This document shows positions 41,768-49,267 of a DNA stretch of 64,000 bases, piece by piece (position 1 is the stretch's first letter; every line of letters starts with the position of its first letter). The DNA lies in assembly GCF_036067295.1 (NCBI RefSeq), contig NZ_CP107954.1, positions 7,440,001-7,504,000 of the forward strand, in the 5' to 3' direction. The notes under the pieces were generated by a model. It saw only the letters and a list, made by a program, of their open reading frames with translations, searched no databases and was not told where the DNA came from. The position numbers and the translations under genes were made by a program. The DNA comes from Kribbella sp. NBC_00382. GTDB lineage: Bacteria; Actinomycetota; Actinomycetes; Propionibacteriales; Kribbellaceae.

Positions 41768-42178
41768 TTAGACGCCCAGCGTGGGTTTGAGCTGCAGCAG
41801 CCGGGCCAGCAGCCCGTTGACGAACGCCGGCGACTCGTCGGTGGACAGGTCGCGGGCCATCGAGACGGCCTCGCTGACCGCCACCACGTCCGGCACCTGC
41901 TCGTCGAAGAGCAGCTCGTAGGCGCCGATCCGCAGGATGTTGCGGTCGACGGCCGGCATCCGGTCCAGCGTCCAGCCCACCGAGTGGGCGCCGAGCAGCT
42001 CGTCGATCGCCTCGATGTGCTCGGACACGCCCTCGACCAGCGCCACGGTGAACTCGTTCACCGGCGGGTCGTTGTCAGCCACCCGGTCGGCCAGGGTGCC
42101 GCCGACCGGCAGCCCCCGGACCTCCGACTCGTAGAGCACGTCGAGGGCGCGCTTGCGGGCCTTGCTACGGGCAGACAT
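41768..42178 (-). CDS. nusB: Transcription antitermination factor NusB
   Basis: NusB, with NusE (S10), supports antitermination at rRNA operons. The 136-residue protein is all-helical, with the family opening ARSKARKRALDVLYESEVRG and the core LDRMPAVDRNILRIGAYELL. The length is normal. It starts 24 bases after the efp stop, giving an efp-nusB pair as in other actinobacteria. Confidence 0.97.
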   Translation of the reverse strand: MSARSKARKRALDVLYESEVRGLPVGGTLADRVADNDPPVNEFTVALVEGVSEHIEAIDELLGAHSVGWTLDRMPAVDRNILRIGAYELLFDEQVPDVVAVSEAVSMARDLSTDESPAFVNGLLARLLQLKPTLGV

Positions 42179-42202
42179 GTTCTGTTGTCCAGCTCTCGGG
42201 GG

Positions 42203-42766
42203 TCAGGACGTGACGCGGCCGAGGTAGTCCCCGGTCCGGGTGTCCACCTTGACCTTCTCGCCGGTGGTCAGGAACAGCGGGACGTTGATCGTGTAGCCGG
42301 TCTCCAGCTTGGCGGGCTTGGTGCCGCCGGTGGAGCGGTCGCCCTGCAGGCCGGGCTCGGTGTACTCGACGGTCAGCTCGACCGAGGCCGGGAGCTCGAC
42401 GTACAGCGGCAGCTCTTCGTGCACCGCGACGATGGCTTCCTGGTTCTCGAGCAGGAAGTGCGACGCCTCACCGACCACCTCGGCGGTGATGTGGACCTGC
42501 TCGTAGGTGGAGCTGTCCATGAAGACGTAGGAGCCGCCGTCGTTGTACAGGTACGTCATGTCGCGCTTGTCGACGTTGGCCACCTCGACCTTGACGTCGG
42601 CGTTGAAGGTCTTGTCGACGACCTTGCCGCTCAGCACGTTCTTGAGCTTGGTGCGCATCACGGCGCCGCCCTTACCGGGCTTGTGGTGCTGGAACCAGAC
42701 GACAGACCACAGCTGCCCATCCAGGTTGAGCACCATGCCGTTCTTGAGGTCGTTCGTCGATGCCAC
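42203..42766 (-). CDS. efp: Translation elongation factor P
   Basis: EF-P rescues ribosomes stalled at polyproline. The 187-residue protein starts at GTG 42766 with AGGGGA eight bases upstream. Domain I carries the tip loop HHKPGKGGAVMRTKLKN, with Lys32 at the position that contacts the P-site tRNA. Domains II and III follow, ending GEKVKVDTRTGDYLGRVTS. The open frame upstream to 42883 lies before the family start. It is paired with nusB. Confidence 0.97.
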   Translation of the reverse strand: MASTNDLKNGMVLNLDGQLWSVVWFQHHKPGKGGAVMRTKLKNVLSGKVVDKTFNADVKVEVANVDKRDMTYLYNDGGSYVFMDSSTYEQVHITAEVVGEASHFLLENQEAIVAVHEELPLYVELPASVELTVEYTEPGLQGDRSTGGTKPAKLETGYTINVPLFLTTGEKVKVDTRTGDYLGRVTS

Positions 42767-42915
42767 GCGGGAAATCCCCTTTGAAAAGTCTGAGTGAAAG
42801 TGATCAGCGGTACGCAAGATTGTAGCGGTCGGTACCGGGTTGTTCCGACTCCTGGTCTCCGGGGGCTCTACGCTGGGCATCACGCAGTATCCAGACCGCG
42901 CCCTGGAGGCATCCG

Positions 42916-43785
42916 ATGACGGGCTTCATCATCTTCGTGGTCCTGATGATCATCTTCGGATTCGGACGGAACGCGGCCAACAAGCAGAAGAAGTCCGGCC
43001 AGCCGAGCCCGCGCGTACAGGCGCTGATGGCGAAGATCCAGGCCCAGCAGGCCGCGAGCCAGGCGCCGGTCCAGGGGCAGTACACGCAGCCCGCGTCGGG
43101 TCAGCCGCTGCCGGATCCTCAGCAGAGTGGGCGGGCGCAGAGCAGTGCACAGCTCGCCGGGATGCTGCAGTCATTGCTCCAGGCGGGTCAGCAGGCAGGG
43201 CAGCGGCCGGGAGTGCCGGTTACTCAGTACGCTCCCCCGGTTCAGTTCCAGCCCGCGCCGAGTCAGTACGAGCAGCCTGCGACCGGGCAGTACCAGCCGG
43301 CGCCGGTTCAGCAGTACCAGCCGACGCCGAGTCAGTACGCGGCCCCTGGCCAGTTCCAGCCGCAGTGGCAACCGCAGTACCAGCAGCACCATGCGGAGCA
43401 CAGCCTGCCGGCGCCGAACAGCCCGCTGGAGAACCGAGTGCGCGAGCTGATGAAGTCCGGGAACGAGGTGCCGGCGATCCGGCTGCTCTGCGACGAGCAG
43501 GACCTCGGCATCATCGAGGCCCAGAAGTACGCGCGCAGTCTGATCGCCCCGGCCGCGAAACCTGGTCAGGCAGCCTCGGACGGCGATCGCCCGGAGCGGG
43601 ACGTGGACGAGAACCGGTACGTCGGTTCGGCGGCGTTCGCCGAGTCGGTCTTCGATCTGGACCGGGACGAGAACGTCTGGGCCAGCGGCTGGGTCGAGAA
43701 GCCCGAGCCCGACGACCGGTCGGACATGGATGAACTGTGGCAAACCGTCCGCAACGCCGGACGCCCGACCACCCCGCCTAGCTGA
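42916..43785 (+). CDS. Membrane-anchored Q/P-rich protein with L7/L12-like C-terminal helix pair
   Basis: This 289-residue protein has one N-terminal membrane helix (residues 3-17, GFIIFVVLMIIFGFG), a basic stop-transfer stretch (NKQKK) and a long Gln/Pro/Tyr-rich region (about 30-175) with QYQPAPVQQYQPTPSQY-type repeats. A short folded segment, NRVRELMKSGNEVPAIRLLC then DEQDLGIIEAQKYARSLI (about 178-215), resembles the ribosomal L7/L12 C-terminal motif. The tail is acidic. It is divergent from efp over a 149-bp gap, and its end overlaps the opposing methyltransferase by eight bases. It looks like a cytoplasm-facing scaffold; I do not know its function. Confidence 0.8.
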   Translation: MTGFIIFVVLMIIFGFGRNAANKQKKSGQPSPRVQALMAKIQAQQAASQAPVQGQYTQPASGQPLPDPQQSGRAQSSAQLAGMLQSLLQAGQQAGQRPGVPVTQYAPPVQFQPAPSQYEQPATGQYQPAPVQQYQPTPSQYAAPGQFQPQWQPQYQQHHAEHSLPAPNSPLENRVRELMKSGNEVPAIRLLCDEQDLGIIEAQKYARSLIAPAAKPGQAASDGDRPERDVDENRYVGSAAFAESVFDLDRDENVWASGWVEKPEPDDRSDMDELWQTVRNAGRPTTPPS

Positions 43786-45022
43786 CGCCCCCACACTCCT
43801 TTGGCCAGCCCGGCCAGGTGAGGGTCAACTGGTTGTGTCGCTTGAGGAGATGGAAGCCGGGCGGCAGCTGAGCCAGCGGCCGGCCCGCCGGGTCGATCCG
43901 CAGCGTCGGGCCTTTGCCGCGGCGGAGGTGTTCGTTCCAGCTACGAACCTGGTCGACGAGTAGCTCGGCGAAGTCTTGCCCGGCCGGGCCATGGGCGTTG
44001 GCGCCGAGTTCGACGAAGTCCGGGTCGGCCGCCGGACGAGCGGTGAGGTAGCCGAGCGAGGTGCTGGACGCCATCGCGGATGCTCCCCAGCGTGGGACCG
44101 GGGCAACGATTCCCTTCTTCAAGGCACGTGGCTCGGCGCTGAGGACGCAGTACCCGGGGATGGTGCTCGCGAGCCAGAGGTCTAGGTCGGAGAGCGGTTC
44201 CTCGCGGTTCATCAGCACGCCGGACCAGGCTGACGCCTTCGGCTGGTCGAGCACCCGCTCGGGCGGTACCGGTTCGGACTCCTGGTCCTCGTCGAAGGTC
44301 AGGCTGACCAACTCGCCGTGCAGCGGGACGTACTGCTCGTGGCCCGCGCCCGCACCCTGCATGTTGACGAAGCCGCAGACGGTCATCGACCTGCTCTCCA
44401 AGGACTCTTCGAGCAGATCGAAAGCGATCGACCGGGTCTGCGACCGGAACCTCAGCGGTACGACGATTCGCCCGCCCGGCGCGAGCTGGTCCACCCAGGC
44501 AGGTGCGAGGTCCCACGCGGTGACGGTGACGATGATGCGGTCGTAGGGAGCGCTCTCCGGGCCGCCGAACTCGCCGTCGGTGCGCAGTACGCGGACGTCC
44601 GGATAGCCGGCCGCGTCCAGGGTCTCCCGCGCGCGGATCGTCACGTCCTCGTCGATGTCGATCGTGGTGACCTCGCCGGCCGGACCGACCAGCTCGGCCA
44701 GCAGGGCCGCGTTGTAGCCGCCGGAACCGATCTCGAGCACGCGATGACCGGGCCGCACGTCGGCCTGCTCGAGCATCAGCGCGACCACGGTCGGCTGCGA
44801 GACCGAGCTGATCGCGACGCCGGACTCGTCGCGCTTCATCAGGACGACGTCGTCGGTGTACGCGATCTCCAGCGGCACCAAGGGGACGAAGAGATGCCGC
44901 GGGACCACCCGGAACGCGGCGGCGACCCGCTCGTCGTGGATGGTGCCCTGGTCGACCAGTAGGTCGGTCAACGCCGCGCGCAACGTTCCGGCGTACGGGG
45001 AATCGTTGCTTTCGGCATCCAT
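43778..45022 (-). CDS. PIMT-like methyltransferase of the FxLD type
   Basis: This 414-residue protein starts at ATG 45022, four bases after the marR stop. The N-terminal half (about 10-210) is a protein-L-isoaspartate methyltransferase fold: ISSVSQPTVVALMLEQ before motif I HRVLEIGSGGYNAALLAELV (93-112), then VTTIDIDEDVTIRARE. The C-terminal half (about 250-414) matches the extra domain of the FxLD-system methyltransferases linked to lanthipeptides (DFAELLVDQVRSWNEHLRRG, then TLRIDPAGRPLAQLPPGFHL). No lanthipeptide precursor or dehydratase gene is in this window, so its partner must be elsewhere or its role differs. Confidence 0.82.
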   Translation of the reverse strand: MDAESNDSPYAGTLRAALTDLLVDQGTIHDERVAAAFRVVPRHLFVPLVPLEIAYTDDVVLMKRDESGVAISSVSQPTVVALMLEQADVRPGHRVLEIGSGGYNAALLAELVGPAGEVTTIDIDEDVTIRARETLDAAGYPDVRVLRTDGEFGGPESAPYDRIIVTVTAWDLAPAWVDQLAPGGRIVVPLRFRSQTRSIAFDLLEESLESRSMTVCGFVNMQGAGAGHEQYVPLHGELVSLTFDEDQESEPVPPERVLDQPKASAWSGVLMNREEPLSDLDLWLASTIPGYCVLSAEPRALKKGIVAPVPRWGASAMASSTSLGYLTARPAADPDFVELGANAHGPAGQDFAELLVDQVRSWNEHLRRGKGPTLRIDPAGRPLAQLPPGFHLLKRHNQLTLTWPGWPKECGGVS

Positions 45023-45026
45023 TGGG

Positions 45027-45524
45027 TCAGTCTGTCGTGTCGCCGAGTGATTCGAGCAGCTTGCGCAGGGTGTCGGCCAACGTCTCGCGTTCGGTCGCCG
45101 ACAGGCCGGCCAGCAGGCCGTTCTCGGTGTCGATGTGGGTCGGCAGGACCTTGTCGACCAGCTCCAGGCCGGCCGGGGTGAGCGCGACCTGGACACCGCG
45201 GCCATCCGTTTCGCTCGGGGTGCGCTTGACCAGGCCGCGCTCCTCCAGCTTGTCGAGCCGCTGGGTGATCGCGCCGGAGGTGACCATCGAGGAGCGCATC
45301 AGGCCGGCCGGGGTCAGGCTGTGCTCCGCGTTGCTGCGGCGGAGGGTCGCCAGCACGTCGAAGGAGGCCCGGTCGAGGTCGTGCTTGGCGAAGTTGCGGC
45401 GCAGCTCGCCGTCGATCAGCAGGGAGAGTCGCTTCAGCCGGCCGATCACGGCCATCGGCGAGGCGTCCAGATCCGGGCGGCGCTCGCGCCACTGGTCGAG
45501 CACTCGATCGACATGGTCTGCCAT
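45027..45524 (-). CDS. MarR-family transcription regulator
   Basis: This 165-residue regulator starts at ATG 45524. The winged helix spans about 45-125 (LATLRRSNAEHSLTPAGLMR, then SSMVTSGAITQRLDKLEERG with the DGRGVQVALTPAGLELVD wing), typical of MarR proteins that sense phenolic or oxidative signals. It is divergent from an EamA exporter, and the 79-bp gap holds repeated operator-like sequences, so it probably represses itself and the exporter. The methyltransferase gene follows after four bases. Confidence 0.93.
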   Translation of the reverse strand: MADHVDRVLDQWRERRPDLDASPMAVIGRLKRLSLLIDGELRRNFAKHDLDRASFDVLATLRRSNAEHSLTPAGLMRSSMVTSGAITQRLDKLEERGLVKRTPSETDGRGVQVALTPAGLELVDKVLPTHIDTENGLLAGLSATERETLADTLRKLLESLGDTTD

Positions 45525-45545
45525 CTCTCCAGCGTACTGGAAATC

Positions 45546-45614
45546 GCTTAGCGGTGAGATAAAACACTGGTGAAGTTGCTTAGCGGTGAGATACATTGTC
45601 TTAGTGCTAAGCAA
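45546..45614. promoter_or_regulatory. Candidate MarR operator and leaderless promoter
   Basis: GCTTAGCGGTGAGATA occurs twice, at 45546-45561 and 45578-45593, with a 32-bp period (about three helical turns). TTGCTTAG (45576-45583) and CTAAGCAA (45607-45614) form an inverted repeat around the -10 element TACATT (45592-45597), which lies six bases before the GTG at 45604. This fits a leaderless transcript of the exporter under MarR control. Confidence 0.6.
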
Positions 45615-46587
45615 TCGAGTCTCACTGATCCTCACCACGGCGATCGCGCCGGCGCTGTGGGGAACCACGTACCTGGTCACAACGGAGCTGCTGCCACCGC
45701 AGCGTCCGCTTCTCGCCGCCTTCCTCCGCGCACTGCCCGCTGGCCTGCTCCTGGTCGCGATCACCCGACGTCTGCCGCAAGGGATCTGGTGGTGGCGCGC
45801 ACTGGTACTCGGCGCCCTGAACATCGGCGCCTTCAACGCCCTGCTTTTCATAGGCGCCTACCGACTGCCTGGCGGAGTCGCTGCGACCGTGGGCGCGCTG
45901 CAGCCGCTACTGGTCGCCCTGCTCTCCACTGGGCTGCTAGGCGAGCGCTTGACGGTCAAGACCCTGCTGACGGCGACTGCTGGAGTAGCAGGCGTCAGCC
46001 TCCTAGTACTGCGCGCCGACGCACGCCTGGACGCCTGGGGCGTTATCGCTGCCCTGGGTGGAGCCGTAGTGATGGCCACCGGCGTAGTACTCAGCAAGCG
46101 CTGGGCCTCCCCCGCTCCCCTACTAGCCACCACCGGCTGGCAACTAGTCGCCGGCGGCCTACTGCTCATGCCGGTCGCCTGGCTGGTCGAGGGAGCGCCC
46201 CCTGCCTCCTTCACCGCCGCCAACCTCGCCGGCTACAGCTACTTGGCACTCTTCGGCTCCGCCATCGCGTACGCCCTCTGGTTCCGCGGCCTCCGAGCCC
46301 TCTCCCCCACCAACGTCACCTTCCTAGGTCTACTCAGCCCAGTAGTAGCCACCACCCTCGGCTGGCTGGTCGTCGACCAGCACCTCACTCCCCTCCAACT
46401 CCTAGGCGGCCTGATCGTCCTAGCCGCCCTCATCACCGCCCAACTGAAAAGGACCAGCCATGCGCATCACCATCTTCGGCGCAACCGGAGCAGTAGGCAC
46501 CCGAACAACCCAGGAAGCCCTCTCCCGGGACCACGAGGTAACAGCAGTCGGCCGGAGCCGTGTACGCCTGGAGATGCTGCCGCCTAG
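45604..46587 (+). CDS. EamA-family exporter with run-on C-terminus
   Basis: This protein of about 327 residues has ten helices with the EamA signatures LTTAIAPALWGTTYLVTTEL and FGSAIAYALWFRGLRALSPT. GTG 45604 is chosen because a TANNNT element sits exactly at the leaderless -10 position; GTG 45586 is the alternative. The expected end is about LITAQLKRT, but the frame has no stop there and continues for about 40 polar residues over the start of the next gene (128-base overlap). A one-base shift at CAACTGAAAAGG would give an immediate TGA. Either the tail is real or a small indel removed the stop. The substrate is unknown. Confidence 0.88.
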   Translation: MLSNRVSLILTTAIAPALWGTTYLVTTELLPPQRPLLAAFLRALPAGLLLVAITRRLPQGIWWWRALVLGALNIGAFNALLFIGAYRLPGGVAATVGALQPLLVALLSTGLLGERLTVKTLLTATAGVAGVSLLVLRADARLDAWGVIAALGGAVVMATGVVLSKRWASPAPLLATTGWQLVAGGLLLMPVAWLVEGAPPASFTAANLAGYSYLALFGSAIAYALWFRGLRALSPTNVTFLGLLSPVVATTLGWLVVDQHLTPLQLLGGLIVLAALITAQLKRTSHAHHHLRRNRSSRHPNNPGSPLPGPRGNSSRPEPCTPGDAAA

Positions 46588-47110
46588 CCATGGACGCACA
46601 CTCCTCATCGAACAAGGAGATGCATCTGACCCGGCTGATGTCGTCAGGCTGAGTCGCGGGCAGGATGTCGTCATCGGCGCCACCCGACCCCTGCCTGGGC
46701 AGGAACACGAGTTGGCGATTGCTGCCAAGGGGTTGACAGCTGGGCTGGCGGGTTCCGCGGTTCGGTTGGTGGTCGTCGGTGGTGCAGCGAGCCTCACGTT
46801 GCCTGGCGCTCCGCGGATGACGGTTGTGGACGGCCCCGACTTCCCGCGCGAGCTGCGGCCGATTGCGTTGGCTTGCAACGAGCAGTACGAGGTGGTTCGG
46901 GGCAGCGATGACGTGGACTGGGTTTATGTGAGTCCGCCGGCCAGCCTCGAACCCGGCGTACGGACCGGGCAGTACCGGGTGGGGCGGGACGAGTTGCTGG
47001 TGGCTCCCGGCGGGGCGTCGTACATCTCGATGGAGGACTTCGCCGTCGCGCTGATCGACGAGATCGAGCACCCGCAGCACCACCGGACCAGGTTCACGGT
47101 CGGGTACTGA
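46460..47110 (+). CDS. NAD(P)-binding NmrA/SDR-like oxidoreductase
   Basis: This 216-residue protein has the Rossmann opening MRITIFGATGAVGTRTTQEA, followed by HEVTAVGRSRVRLEML, as in atypical short-chain dehydrogenases and NmrA-like proteins. AAGGA lies six bases before ATG 46460, inside the exporter gene. There is no YxxxK catalytic pair in the usual place. It probably binds NAD(P) as a reductase or redox sensor under the same MarR control. A strong bidirectional hairpin follows. Confidence 0.9.
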   Translation: MRITIFGATGAVGTRTTQEALSRDHEVTAVGRSRVRLEMLPPSHGRTLLIEQGDASDPADVVRLSRGQDVVIGATRPLPGQEHELAIAAKGLTAGLAGSAVRLVVVGGAASLTLPGAPRMTVVDGPDFPRELRPIALACNEQYEVVRGSDDVDWVYVSPPASLEPGVRTGQYRVGRDELLVAPGGASYISMEDFAVALIDEIEHPQHHRTRFTVGY

Positions 47111-47134
47111 ACGGGCAGTGGCGCTGCACATCAG

Positions 47135-47167
47135 AGCGCCGGACCGGGTTGGGCCCGGTCCGGCGCT
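47135..47167. terminator. Perfect 14-bp-stem bidirectional terminator
   Basis: AGCGCCGGACCGGG (47135-47148) pairs perfectly with CCCGGTCCGGCGCT (47154-47167) around a five-base loop. It lies between convergent genes ending at 47110 and 47179. Confidence 0.85.
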
Positions 47168-47178
47168 GGGTGGGGCTG

Positions 47179-47859
47179 CTAGATGAGGCCCTCGCGGAGG
47201 GCGTAGGCGACGGCGTGCGAACGGTTCTTGAGCTGCAGGCGGCTGGTGACGTCGTGCAGGACGTTCTTCACCGTCCGCTCCGAGTAGGACAGCGCACGCG
47301 CGATCTCCTGGGTGTCCTTGCCGTCGGCCACGAGCCGCAGTACCTGCGTCTCCCGGTCGGACAGCCCGGTGTGGGACAGGCCGCGCGGTGCCAGCACGTG
47401 CCGCTGCATGCGCGACACCTGGCCGAGCAACCGGCCCAGCAGGTCAGGCGGCAGGCTGCCATCGCCGGCAGCCGCAGCCTGGAGCAGATGCACGATGCGG
47501 TCAGCGGTCGCGTCGGTACGCCGAAGCACACCCGAGACCCCCAGCTCGACCGCGGTCATCAGCGCCTCGTCGTCGATCGTGCTGCCGATCAGCACGGTCC
47601 GGCGACAGCCGCGTTGGATAGCCGAGCGCAGTACCTGCACCGCGCCCGCGTCCAGCGAGTCGACCGCGATCAGAGCCACCACTGGCGGGGTGGTGCGCTG
47701 GTCGGTCTTGCCCTGCTGCGACTGCGCCTGCTGCGACTCGGCCAGTTCGGCGTCACCGATCAGCACGATCTCCGGACGCTGCCGGAGCGCGTGCACCAAC
47801 CCGAACTGCGACAGCGGGTCGAGCGCCTTCACCCAGACAGGTATGCGTTGTTGCGTCAT
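47179..47859 (-). CDS. Orphan LuxR-type response-regulator-like protein
   Basis: This 226-residue protein starts at ATG 47859 with GGGGGAG eight bases upstream. The N-terminal 130 residues follow a receiver fold (VWVKALDPLSQFGLVHALRQ, VVALIAVDS, VLIGS, ALMTAVELGVSGVLRR), but the acidic pocket and phospho-Asp are not conserved and the switch Lys is replaced by Arg. The C-terminal LuxR helix-turn-helix is complete: LSDRETQVLRLVADGKDTQE, then SERTVKNVLHDVTSRLQLKN. No histidine kinase gene lies nearby. It is probably regulated by ligand or protein contact, not phosphorylation. Confidence 0.9.
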   Translation of the reverse strand: MTQQRIPVWVKALDPLSQFGLVHALRQRPEIVLIGDAELAESQQAQSQQGKTDQRTTPPVVALIAVDSLDAGAVQVLRSAIQRGCRRTVLIGSTIDDEALMTAVELGVSGVLRRTDATADRIVHLLQAAAAGDGSLPPDLLGRLLGQVSRMQRHVLAPRGLSHTGLSDRETQVLRLVADGKDTQEIARALSYSERTVKNVLHDVTSRLQLKNRSHAVAYALREGLI

Positions 47860-48103
47860 GTACGTCACTCCCCCAGAGCGTTTTCGTGGAACGGAACGGA
47901 TCGAATCCGCAGTCACGTCGAACCCCCAAAATCGTCAATCCCGATCGTGGTCCCCGACCTTCAGCCAGCCTTAAATTTCGGCTGCCGGCCGGGCACCGAC
48001 TCGATCCAAGAGTCACGCGGGCGCAGTTCACCGACGTCTCATGCCGATCTCTTGTCCATCCGCCCCCGTGAAACAGCCCCTCGGGGAGGTCAGGCCAGGG
48101 TGG

Positions 48104-48550
48104 TCAGAACAGGGTCGTCAGGGCGCGCAGGGCCAGGCGGTAGGAGTCGAGGCCGAAGCCGGCGATGGTGCCGCTGGCGACGGCGGCCACGACGCTGGTG
48201 TGGCGGAACTCCTCGCGGGCTGCCGGGTTGCTGATGTGGATCTCGATCAAGGGCGCGGTGCGCTGGGCGCAGGCGTCGCGGAGGGCATACGAGTAGTGGG
48301 TGAAGGCCGCCGGGTTGAGGACCACGGGGGTCTTGCTGTCCGCGGCCTCGTGGATCCAGCCGACCAGTTCCGCTTCGTCGTCCGTCTGGCGGACCTCCAC
48401 CTGGAGGCCGAGCTCGGCACCGGTCTTCTCGCAATCGGCGACCAGATCGGCGAACGTGGTCGCTCCGTAGACGTCGGGCTCCCGGGAACCCAGGCGGCCC
48501 AGGTTCGGTCCGTTCAGTACCAGTACGCGGCGTCCGTCAGCATCAGTCAC
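48104..48550 (-). CDS. aroQ: 3-Dehydroquinate dehydratase, type II
   Basis: AroQ dehydrates 3-dehydroquinate in the shikimate pathway. The 148-residue protein shows the type II motifs LVLNGPNLGRLGSREPDVYG (active-site Arg and Tyr on the lid), NPAAFTHYSYALRDA (Asn substrate contact) and EIHISNPAAREEFRHTS (catalytic His). The GTG start at 48550 is chosen from the family length. It is separated from aroB-aroK-aroC by a TetR-HelD-sigma insertion. The 244-bp gap after it (47860-48103) shows no gene, only AT-richer sequence upstream of the LuxR gene. Confidence 0.97.
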   Translation of the reverse strand: MTDADGRRVLVLNGPNLGRLGSREPDVYGATTFADLVADCEKTGAELGLQVEVRQTDDEAELVGWIHEAADSKTPVVLNPAAFTHYSYALRDACAQRTAPLIEIHISNPAAREEFRHTSVVAAVASGTIAGFGLDSYRLALRALTTLF

Positions 48551-48608
48551 GGGACTCAGAGTAGTGCTCCGAGTCCGCCGTCCCGTTGAAAGACTTCGTA
48601 CTTGGGCA

Positions 48609-49196
48609 CTATCGGCGGGCGAGCCGGGCATAGGCCTGTTTCGCCTCGGCGACCGCCGTCTTGTAGAGGGTGTCCGCGGTGATGCCGCCGGTGAGCGCGA
48701 CCCAGTTGCGGCGGGACAGGACCTGTTGGGTCGAGATCAGGTCGGCGGCTGTCAGCTCGTTGGCCAGGCCGCCGCCGAGTGCGTCGGCAAGAGCGGTCTG
48801 GTCGGCTGCGACGAACTGATGGACGTGGTTGGCCAGTGCCGGGGTGTGGAGGATCAGGCGGTAGTAGGCGAGGACGCTCGGGGTGTCGTTGAGACCGGTG
48901 ACCGGATCCCGCCGCTTCAGGCCGTCGACGAAGTGATCGCGCAGCGCCTCGACCGGGTTGGCCGGCGCCGCGGCGACGACGCGCGCTGCCTCGCCGGCGT
49001 GATCGGCGATCCGGTGCAGGGCGAGGTCCTGCTTGGTGGCGAAGTACTTGAACAGGGTCGGCTTCGAGACGTCCGCGGCGGCCGCGATGTCCGCCACCGA
49101 CACCTCGTCGAACCCGCGCTCCAGGAAGAGCTCGATCGCCGCCCGGGAGAGCGCGTCGTGGGTCTGCTGCTTCTTACGGTCCCGCAGTCCGGCCAT
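48609..49196 (-). CDS. TetR-family transcription regulator
   Basis: This 195-residue regulator starts at ATG 49196, giving the usual N-terminus AGLRDRKKQQTHDALSRAAI. The TetR helix-turn-helix reads ELFLERGFDEVSVADIAAAA, then DVSKPTLFKYFATKQDLAL. The C-terminal effector domain is not diagnostic. It is divergent from the HelD-like gene at 49268, and the gap holds three TTAACC repeats. An in-frame start at 49229 would overlap these and is less likely. Confidence 0.94.
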   Translation of the reverse strand: MAGLRDRKKQQTHDALSRAAIELFLERGFDEVSVADIAAAADVSKPTLFKYFATKQDLALHRIADHAGEAARVVAAAPANPVEALRDHFVDGLKRRDPVTGLNDTPSVLAYYRLILHTPALANHVHQFVAADQTALADALGGGLANELTAADLISTQQVLSRRNWVALTGGITADTLYKTAVAEAKQAYARLARR

Positions 49197-49215
49197 GCCC
49201 TGACGATAGCAAAGT

Positions 49216-49248
49216 GTTAACCTGGTCAAAGACTTAACCGAGTTAACC
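49216..49248. promoter_or_regulatory. TTAACC repeats, candidate TetR operator
   Basis: GTTAACC (49216-49222), TTAACC (49234-49239) and GTTAACC (49242-49248) lie between the divergent tetR and helD-like starts; each GTTAAC is itself a palindrome. The spacing suggests a pair of operator half-sites. Binding by the adjacent TetR protein is inference. Confidence 0.5.
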
Positions 49249-49267
49249 TTTTGAGTTTGGTGGGTGG

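Noticed and set aside
43778..45524. Complete FxLD lanthipeptide cluster
   Set aside because: Only the methyltransferase is present; there are no precursor, dehydratase or cyclase genes nearby.
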